Below, piece after piece: positions 1 to 4,344 of a stretch of 5,258 nucleotides of DNA. A program made the position numbers and the translations under genes. The DNA lies in assembly GCA_028691575.1 (NCBI GenBank), contig JAQUYY010000140.1, positions 1-5,258 of the forward strand. Reading direction: 5' to 3'. This DNA is from Candidatus Gastranaerophilales bacterium. Its GTDB lineage: Bacteria > Cyanobacteriota > Vampirovibrionia > Gastranaerophilales > JAQUYY01. The notes beneath the pieces are model-generated. The model was not told where the DNA came from. It did not search any database and was given only the letters and a program-made list of their open reading frames with translations. Position 1 is the stretch's first letter. Each line of letters opens with the position of its first letter.

Positions 1-367
1 TCAAAGCATCGGCAGTTTTTGGAGTTTTTGGAGTTTTTATATTTATTTTTTTAAATATATTCATTATAGGCTCTTTATATTTGGAAAAAAGTTTATATCC
101 TCCAAAACCTACGCCTGTTAATAATAAAATTTGAAATAATGAGCCTAAAAACGATGATTGTGGCTGATTAGAAGCATAAGTATTATCTAATCCGTTTGCT
201 GCCAGAGATTGAGATGCGACAGGCGGTACAGCTGAATTTTCTTGCTGATTTTGCCCTGCTGCAACTTGCTCAGGGGACATATTAAATTTTTTAAAAGATT
301 CACTAAGAGGTGTTGTTGATATTGGTGCAGGGTTTACCACGCCAATACTTGTAAAACTTACAGTCAT
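1..367 (-). CDS. Unrecognised single-pass membrane protein, N-terminal part (3' end off the left edge)
   Basis: An open frame starts at ATG (365-367) and runs without a stop to the window edge, giving 122 residues. A purine-rich site, GGGAAGAA (371-378 on the minus strand), sits 3 bases upstream and supports this start. Residues 1-70 are polar and low in complexity, rich in Ser, Asn, Gln, Pro and Ala, with no cleavable signal peptide. Residues about 73-91 (SFLGSLFQILLLTGVGFGG) form one likely membrane helix. It is followed by a very basic stretch (YKLFSKYKEP, then FKKINIKTPKTPKT), so by the positive-inside rule the C-terminal side would be cytoplasmic and the N-terminal tail outside. A KTP repeat begins the visible tail. 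I do not recognise the family and assign no function. The rest of the protein beyond the window could hold the functional domain. No convincing promoter was found upstream. The reading frame, start and membrane helix are directly visible; the topology is inferred. Confidence 0.72.
   Translation of the reverse strand, partial: MTVSFTSIGVVNPAPISTTPLSESFKKFNMSPEQVAAGQNQQENSAVPPVASQSLAANGLDNTYASNQPQSSFLGSLFQILLLTGVGFGGYKLFSKYKEPIMNIFKKINIKTPKTPKTADAL
14..38. repeat. Short 9-bp tandem repeat encoding KTP units
   Basis: The unit AGTTTTTGG (plus strand) occurs twice in full, followed by AGTTTTT, about 2.8 copies in all. On the minus strand it encodes Lys-Thr-Pro repeats at about residues 111-117 of the membrane protein. 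Because the unit is 9 bases, copy-number change would keep the frame. It lies near the window edge, so the array cannot extend left beyond what is shown without more sequence. Confidence 0.7.
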
Positions 368-562
368 AATTTCTTCCCACGTTTTTTATTATTGTTTTTT
401 GAAATCGGTATAATTACATAAAACAACTGAAGGTAAAAAATTGCCTCGGTTTGTTAAAAAAGTTAAAGAATATATCTTAGAATACAATTTTGCAATAATG
501 ATAAAACCGCCGTTAGCGAAGACTTCGTGATGTTTCAGAACTGCGGACAAAAGTTATTTTAA

Positions 563-735
563 GAAGGGCATGTTTGAATGTAGTGAGTTTGCCCGTGTCA
601 AATAAGCGTTAAGTTAGCAGGCTAGAAACATAGAAGTTGAAGCTTGGCGGAAATTTCTTTTTGGTGACGTTTTTCTTTTTGAAAGAAAAATGTCACTCGC
701 CAAAGCTTGAACGAAGTGAGTGCGGGCGAAATAAA
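563..735. repeat. Composite palindromic intergenic element, probably a dispersed repeat
   Basis: Several symmetric pieces are nested here. GGGCA (566-570) can pair with TGCCC (590-594). GTTGAAGCTTGGCG (636-649) is an imperfect inverted repeat of 698-712, with one mismatch and one bulged base, and it encloses the 15-bp hairpin at 664-696. A 15-base direct repeat, TTGAAYGWAGTGAGT, occurs at 574-588 and 707-721 (13 of 15 identical). The element also contains a plus-strand open frame at 618-710 with no initiating codon, encoding about 30 residues (VEAWRKFLFGDVFLF near its middle). Such intergenic repeats with fortuitous frames are common in bacterial genomes. That this one is multi-copy is inference, since only one copy is in the window. 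A structured RNA is the main alternative. Confidence 0.5.
664..696. repeat. 15-bp hairpin with a 3-base loop
   Basis: GTGACGTTTTTCTTT (664-678) pairs with AAAGAAAAATGTCAC (682-696) over 15 positions, with a single G-T wobble (669-691) and loop TTG. There is no T-run after either arm, so it does not look like a normal intrinsic terminator. It forms the core of the larger element around it. Confidence 0.75.
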
Positions 736-965
736 AATTTTTAAATGTTTGCTTAAATTTTCTGTTCATTTATTTTTTGGTGATAACAGCGGATTTTTAA
801 AAAAGTACTTTTCAATATTTTTTAAATAGTTTTTTACCTAAATTTTTTGATATACCACCTTTGCAGGAGTGAGATTACCGCAAAAAGGGGATTTAAGTTT
901 TGTTTTAATTATTGAATAATTTCTAATAAACTCAACTCTTCAGTCCAACTAATTTCCGCTCCTGA

Positions 966-990
966 AAAAGCCTCTTTTACGGAGGTTTTT
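966..990 (-). terminator. Intrinsic terminator downstream of the pilin gene
   Basis: CCTC (971-974) pairs with GAGG (982-985) around a 7-base loop. The stem is extended by one G-T wobble and four A-T pairs. On the minus strand the hairpin ends in CTTTTTC, and on the plus strand it is followed by TTTTTCTTTTT, so it could work in either direction. It lies about 50 bases after the pilin stop codon, and no plus-strand gene precedes it. I therefore assign it to the pilin transcript. Confidence 0.6.
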
Positions 991-1012
991 CTTTTTGAAA
1001 TCTGTATTTTCT

Positions 1013-1047
1013 TATTCGTTCGCCTTCAACAGCGTTACGCTATTCGT
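1013..1047. repeat. 7-base direct repeats flanking a palindrome at the pilin stop codon
   Basis: TATTCGT occurs at 1013-1019 and 1041-1047, 28 bases apart. Between and overlapping them is the palindrome AGCGTTACGCT (1031-1041). The pilin stop codon TAG (1040-1042) falls at its edge. Removing one 28-base unit would still leave TAC GAA TAA, so the protein end would not change. It may be the footprint of a small insertion, or chance. Confidence 0.4.
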
Positions 1048-1735
1048 ATAAATATTTTGCAGCACAACCTTCACCTGTATTTCCAGAAGCAGTTGATCCT
1101 TCTATGCAAGATGTTGCCGGATCAAACCACCCTCTTGCTCCATCAGGTATTAATGCATTTGATGTTATGCTTACTGTAAAAATATCTTTTCCAAGTGTAT
1201 TAGGATTCTTAAATCCGTTTACATCTATATATAACCAGCCACATCTTATATAATCACCAACAGCTTGACTACAATCTGAGTTGATTAATCGAAATATCAT
1301 TAAATTGCCATTGTTTAGTATTAAACCCGGATTATTATAGCTGCTTACTCCTATACCGTTTAAATATAAAAATGTTCCGTTATGCCAACAACCTTCTGCA
1401 CTTGCTCCGCTTCCTGTGCCTCCATAACCTGACGTTCCGGAACAGTCTTTAATAATATTAAGTTTTGAGGCAAAAGCATTTTTTAAGTCTTCACTTCCAG
1501 CTATATCTCCTAAAAAAGCACCTGCTAAAGTCCCGCCGTTATCTACAGCTATTAATTGTGTTGCTTGTGATAAATCAGAATATTGTTTTTTCCACGCTGC
1601 TTTTAATTCGGCATCGCTTGTCGTGCCAAATAACATCGGCGTAACTATTGAAGCAATTATTCCGATTATAGCAATGACAATCAATGTTTCAGCTAGCGTG
1701 AAACCCTGTTTTTTTGTAATTTCTTTCTTTTTCAT
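1040..1735 (-). CDS. Type IV pilin / type II secretion pseudopilin-like protein
   Basis: The 231-residue product starts with a short basic leader (MKKKEITKKQG) followed by FTLAETLIVIAIIGIIAS, a class III prepilin signal. Cleavage is expected between G11 and F12 by a PilD-type peptidase, with the conserved Glu at mature position 5 (E16). Residues 12-34 form the hydrophobic N-terminal helix that anchors the subunit in the inner membrane and packs it in the filament. The helical continuation (WKKQYSDLSQAT, 48-59) leads to a variable Gly/Ser/Asn-rich globular part with six cysteines (98, 116, 155, 165, 210, 224), which could form disulfides outside the cell. DVNGFKNPN (171-179) resembles a motif I associate with many such pilins. 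The start is supported by GGGAGA (1742-1747), 6 bases upstream. It is a lone gene with no assembly genes here, so whether it builds a pilus, a secretion pseudopilus or an adhesin is unknown. Expression is probably driven by the promoter at 1867-1895 through a repeat-containing leader. Confidence 0.88.
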   Translation of the reverse strand: MKKKEITKKQGFTLAETLIVIAIIGIIASIVTPMLFGTTSDAELKAAWKKQYSDLSQATQLIAVDNGGTLAGAFLGDIAGSEDLKNAFASKLNIIKDCSGTSGYGGTGSGASAEGCWHNGTFLYLNGIGVSSYNNPGLILNNGNLMIFRLINSDCSQAVGDYIRCGWLYIDVNGFKNPNTLGKDIFTVSITSNALIPDGARGWFDPATSCIEGSTASGNTGEGCAAKYLYE

Positions 1736-1755
1736 TTATTGTCTCCCACTTTGTC

Positions 1756-1776
1756 ATGCTGAATTAAATTCAGCAT
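1756..1776. repeat. 10-bp perfect inverted repeat in the pilin leader
   Basis: ATGCTGAATT (1756-1765) is the exact reverse complement of AATTCAGCAT (1767-1776) around one central base; as a hairpin it gives 9 pairs and a TAA loop. It ends 8 bases before the GGGAGA ribosome binding site of the pilin gene on the minus strand. It resembles the GTCATGCTGAA...TTCAGCATCT type of intergenic repeat seen in many bacteria (recalled, not searched). It may be a passive repeat or influence translation or mRNA stability. Confidence 0.7.
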
Positions 1777-1822
1777 CTTATTAATTTTCATTATTTGCTT
1801 TTTGTTGTTGAGTTTTCTTTTG

Positions 1823-1855
1823 GGTTGCTTCGTCATTTCATTCCTCGCAATGACA
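1823..1855. repeat. Widespread-type extragenic palindromic repeat in the pilin leader
   Basis: On the minus strand this reads TGTCATTGCGAGGAATG followed by AAATGACGAAGCAACC. GTTGC (1824-1828) pairs with GCAAT (1847-1851) through a G-T closing pair, and alternatively GTCAT (1832-1836) pairs with ATGAC (1850-1854). It matches my memory of a short repeat, GCGAGG...GACGAAGCAA, scattered between genes in very diverse bacteria. It lies directly inside the transcribed leader if the promoter at 1867-1895 is right. Copy number in this genome cannot be seen from one window. Confidence 0.6.
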
Positions 1856-1866
1856 TTGATGAATTT

Positions 1867-1895
1867 ATTATATAAAACAATTTAAAAATTGGCAA
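1867..1895 (-). promoter_or_regulatory. Sigma70-type promoter for the pilin gene
   Basis: On the minus strand TTGCCA (-35, 1890-1895) and TATAAT (-10, 1867-1872) are separated by exactly 17 bases, a near-consensus match in AT-rich DNA. Transcription would begin near 1860, giving a leader of about 125 bases before the pilin ATG that carries both palindromic repeats. It is the best promoter match in the window. Confidence 0.65.
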
Positions 1896-1906
1896 TTTAT
1901 TATTAA

Positions 1907-1925
1907 AATATAAACTGTTTATATT
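1907..1925. promoter_or_regulatory. Perfect palindrome upstream of the pilin promoter, candidate operator
   Basis: AATATAAACTGTTTATATT is a perfect 9+1+9 inverted repeat. Its near edge lies 11 bases upstream of the pilin -35 box, about -47 to -65 from the predicted start, a usual place for an activator. It overlaps the outer base pairs of the pgi terminator by three bases. Dimeric regulator binding is inference; part of the symmetry could come from the high AT content. Confidence 0.4.
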
Positions 1926-1969
1926 AAGAAACTCCGTTTACTATATCTAAGAAAACGGAGTTTCTTAAT
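1923..1969 (-). terminator. Strong intrinsic terminator of pgi
   Basis: Seventeen consecutive bases (1923-1939) pair perfectly with 1953-1969 around a 13-base loop, with core AAGAAACTCCGTTT against AAACGGAGTTTCTT. It begins 14 bases after the pgi stop codon. The U-rich part (GTTTCTT) is inside the distal arm and the following bases are only moderately T-rich. The symmetry means it could also act in the other direction, but no plus-strand gene is present. Confidence 0.85.
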
Positions 1970-1983
1970 TATTTTGATGAATT

Positions 1984-3372
1984 TTATTTTGCACCCATTT
2001 TTTCTTTAAGGACTCTTGCTGATTCTTCATAACCAACACGTCCCATTAGAGCATAAGTGTAATTTTTAGCTTGCTCAACACCGGGTTGATTGAAAGTATT
2101 TATGTTGTATAAAGCACCTGCAATAGCTGTTTGAACTTCAAACAAGAACAATAACTGACCAACGTTGTACGGTGTAATTTCAGAAATTGTAAATGTTACA
2201 TTAGGGCGTTTATAATCAACCAGAGCTACTCTTGTAGAATCAGCTTCAGCATTGATTAAATCATTAACGGTTTTATTGCATAAATAACCGATACCTGTAT
2301 ATTCAAAAGTCTCGGGAATTTTTAATTCTGTATCAAAATTTCCTACTCGAATAAAGTTAATAATTTTATCGTTAGGACCTTCGTTATAAAGCTGAATTTG
2401 TGAGTGCTGATCTGTTGCACCGAGAGCTTTAATCGGTGTAGGTCCTGTGTTTACAATATTTCCGTTCAAGTCTTTTTCTTTGCCCAAAGATTCTGCCCAT
2501 AGTTGAACAAACCAATCCGAGACATATCTTAAACGGCTTGAATACGGCATCATAACTGATAAATTTTTACTTTTTTGAGTATCCATTAAATAATGAATTA
2601 AAGCATTTTGAGCTGCTGTATTTTCAAAAATATTTGTATTTTGAAGCTCAACATCCATATCTCTTACGCCACGTAAAATTTCGGCAATATCAATTCCGAC
2701 TAGTGCAAAAGGCAATAAACCTACTGCTGAGAACACTGAAAATCTGCCGCCTACATCATCAGGAACAACAAAAGTTTTATAGCCTTCCTGAGTCGATAAT
2801 TGTCTTAAAATACCGATTTCTTTATCAGTTGTAGCCACAACGTTGTTTCTGTATTCTTCGCCCAACTCTTCTTGAAGTCTTTTTTTCAAAATCATAAATA
2901 CAGACATAGTTTCAGCGGTGCTTCCCGATTTTGTAATTACGTTAACAAGGGTTTTTTTCAAATCGATAGAATTTAATAATCCGTTGATTTGATCGGGATC
3001 AATGTTATCAAGGAAAAATAATCTTGGTAAATTATTTCTTTGCTCAGGAGTAAGAATATTCCAGAAAGGTTTTAAAAGGGCTTCTGTAACAGCGATTCCG
3101 CCAAGTGCAGAGCCACCGATACCTAATACAAGCACATTGTCAAATTTCCCTTTAACTTCATCGGCGTATTCGTTGATTAGCCATAAATCATTGGCATTAT
3201 TGCCAAGATTCATCCATTTTAACCATCTTCCCGGAAGATTTCGGCTTTGGTTTAATTGTGTAACAATTTGAGAGATTTGATTTTTATAGTTTTCAAATTC
3301 TTCCTCAACTTCCAACCCATGCTCATTGCCAATTATCGCAGCAGAGCAATTTTTCCAGTTGAATTCAATCAT
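1984..3372 (-). CDS. pgi: Glucose-6-phosphate isomerase
   Basis: This cytoplasmic enzyme interconverts glucose 6-phosphate and fructose 6-phosphate in glycolysis and gluconeogenesis. The 462-residue product matches the short bacterial form (about 450 residues) rather than the roughly 550-residue enterobacterial form. Visible family landmarks are the two sugar-phosphate-binding loops GIGGSALGG (84-92) and TKSGSTAET (147-155), the signature DDVGGRFSVFSAVG (205-218), the catalytic-region Glu in LWAESLGKE (E294), the ring-opening His in ATDQHSQ (H323), and the C-terminal signature ending QPGVEQAK with the active-site Lys (K436). All key residues are present, so it should be active. The start is fixed by AAAGGAGAA (3378-3386), 5 bases upstream. 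It lies 103 bases after korB with its own candidate promoter (3432-3461), and ends in a strong terminator, so it can be transcribed alone. Bifunctional phosphomannose isomerase activity is a less likely alternative. Confidence 0.95.
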   Translation of the reverse strand: MIEFNWKNCSAAIIGNEHGLEVEEEFENYKNQISQIVTQLNQSRNLPGRWLKWMNLGNNANDLWLINEYADEVKGKFDNVLVLGIGGSALGGIAVTEALLKPFWNILTPEQRNNLPRLFFLDNIDPDQINGLLNSIDLKKTLVNVITKSGSTAETMSVFMILKKRLQEELGEEYRNNVVATTDKEIGILRQLSTQEGYKTFVVPDDVGGRFSVFSAVGLLPFALVGIDIAEILRGVRDMDVELQNTNIFENTAAQNALIHYLMDTQKSKNLSVMMPYSSRLRYVSDWFVQLWAESLGKEKDLNGNIVNTGPTPIKALGATDQHSQIQLYNEGPNDKIINFIRVGNFDTELKIPETFEYTGIGYLCNKTVNDLINAEADSTRVALVDYKRPNVTFTISEITPYNVGQLLFLFEVQTAIAGALYNINTFNQPGVEQAKNYTYALMGRVGYEESARVLKEKMGAK

Positions 3373-3431
3373 TAAGATTCTCCTTTATTTATTCCGCAAA
3401 TATGCTTATATTGTACTTGCTGATAGCATAA

Positions 3432-3461
3432 ATTATATATATTTGAGCATAATTGTAACAA
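3432..3461 (-). promoter_or_regulatory. Candidate sigma70-type promoter for pgi
   Basis: On the minus strand TTGTTA (3456-3461) and TATAAT (3432-3437) are 18 bases apart. Transcription would start near 3425, leaving a leader of about 50 bases before the pgi ATG. I see no clear terminator between korB and this site, so pgi may also receive read-through from korAB. AT-rich context raises the chance of a false match. Confidence 0.45.
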
Positions 3462-3475
3462 TTTTGTTTTGATTA

Positions 3476-4327
3476 TTATGCGAATTGTTCCATAATTTCT
3501 TTATAGGACAATTCTTTATTGTCCATTTTTTCTTTTGCCCCTTTTCTTACACTTGCTAATTTCTCATCAAAAGTGGGTTTATTAACATCATAAAAAAGAC
3601 CTGTATACAAATATTTATTATCAAAAGCTAATTCCATTCCTGCCAGTCTGTTTTTTGTATCGTGATTTTCGGGCAATGGCCGAATTCTTTCTTGTAATAA
3701 ATCGTAGGTGAATTTTTCATTATATTGAACACAAGGAGAAAGTACATGAATAAAAGAAAACCCTTCATGCTGCATGCCTTTATAAATCAAATCCTTTAGT
3801 TGAGGCAAGTTTCCGGAATATCCTCTTGCAATAAATGATGTATCAAATGATAGTGCCATCAAAACAGGGTTTATTCTGTCTTCAATAGCTTCATAGGGGT
3901 TAACTTTTGTTGTTATGCTGTGTGATGTCGGAGAATTTTGTCCTTTTGTCAGGGCATAAATTTCGTTATCCATAACGATATATGTAATATTCGGGTTTTT
4001 TCTTGAAGCATGAATAAAATGATTTCCGCCGATGCTAAAACCGTCCCCATCACCACCTACAACAACAACTTCAGTTTCCGGATTGGCTACTTTTAACCCC
4101 ATTGCTGTTGGTAAGGCTCTTCCGTGAATTGAATGAAATCCATATGTTTTTGAGAAAAAAGGGAATCTGCTGGAACATCCGATGCCTGATACTATCGTGG
4201 TTTCATCGGGATCTAATTGAAATTCTGCAAAAACTGATGTTAATGCGGTTAGTACCGCAAAATTGCCACAACCGGGACACCATGTCGGTTTGTTGCTTTT
4301 ATAATCATTGAGGGTATATTTTTCCAT
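3476..4327 (-). CDS. korB: 2-oxoacid:ferredoxin oxidoreductase, beta subunit
   Basis: This subunit carries thiamine diphosphate and one [4Fe-4S] cluster. With the alpha subunit it oxidatively decarboxylates a 2-oxoacid with CoA and passes electrons to ferredoxin in the cytoplasm. The 283 residues match the family length. WCPGCGN (16-22) supplies cysteines 17 and 20; with C51 (GIGCSSR) and C199 (SPC) they make the expected four cluster ligands. The TPP/Mg motif is GDGDGFSIGGNH (92-103), completed by NEIYALTKGQ (121-130). The start is supported by AAAGGAT (4335-4341), 7 bases upstream, and the gene begins 17 bases after the alpha subunit stop, so the two form one operon. KorB-type proteins include 2-oxoglutarate, pyruvate and branched-chain 2-oxoacid enzymes; the sequence alone does not settle the substrate. 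2-Oxoglutarate is the default for two-subunit enzymes, and the gene symbol reflects that only. Confidence 0.92.
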   Translation of the reverse strand: MEKYTLNDYKSNKPTWCPGCGNFAVLTALTSVFAEFQLDPDETTIVSGIGCSSRFPFFSKTYGFHSIHGRALPTAMGLKVANPETEVVVVGGDGDGFSIGGNHFIHASRKNPNITYIVMDNEIYALTKGQNSPTSHSITTKVNPYEAIEDRINPVLMALSFDTSFIARGYSGNLPQLKDLIYKGMQHEGFSFIHVLSPCVQYNEKFTYDLLQERIRPLPENHDTKNRLAGMELAFDNKYLYTGLFYDVNKPTFDEKLASVRKGAKEKMDNKELSYKEIMEQFA

Positions 4328-4344
4328 TTCTATAATCCTTTAAT

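Larger units (their letters stand above)
368..1039. other. Long intergenic region without a convincing gene
   Basis: This stretch of 672 bases separates the pilin gene from the membrane-protein gene, both on the minus strand. I find no open frame with a plausible start and ribosome binding site on either strand. It holds the pilin terminator (966-990), a palindrome and 7-base direct repeats (1013-1047), the composite palindromic element (about 563-735), and a small palindrome GCGAAGACTTCGT at 516-528. From 729 to 900 it is mostly T- and A-rich with no feature I can name. No clear sigma70 promoter for the membrane-protein gene was seen between 378 and 520, only weak AT-rich matches. Confidence 0.7.

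Noticed and set aside
368..520. Promoter for the left-edge membrane-protein gene
   Set aside because: Several AT-rich near-matches exist, but none combines good -10 and -35 boxes with 16-18 base spacing.
618..710. Plus-strand open frame inside the palindromic element
   Set aside because: There is no ATG, GTG or TTG near its 5' end and no ribosome binding site, and the hairpin arms explain its composition. Treated as a by-product of the repeat.
845..890. Possible hairpin with arms CCTTTGC and GCAAAAAGG
   Set aside because: The arms differ in length and only short pairings form; not distinguishable from chance.
909..1025. Minus-strand open frame of 38 codons with protein-like composition (ending SWTEELSLLEIIQ)
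   Set aside because: It has no usual start codon or ribosome binding site, and it runs through the terminator hairpin at 966-990. It may be a decayed fragment or chance.
2634..2834. Plus-strand frame inside pgi
   Set aside because: It lies fully inside a well-conserved gene on the other strand and has no recognisable features of its own.
3002..3271. Plus-strand frame of 89 codons inside pgi
   Set aside because: It is antisense to the phosphate-binding region of pgi, with no independent support.
3401..3430. TATGCT / AGCATA inverted repeat between korB and pgi
   Set aside because: Only 6 pairs around an 18-base loop in AT-rich DNA, with no T-run; too weak to call a terminator.
4102..4311. 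Plus-strand frame of 69 codons inside korB
   Set aside because: It is antisense to the cysteine-rich and TPP-binding part of korB, with no independent support.
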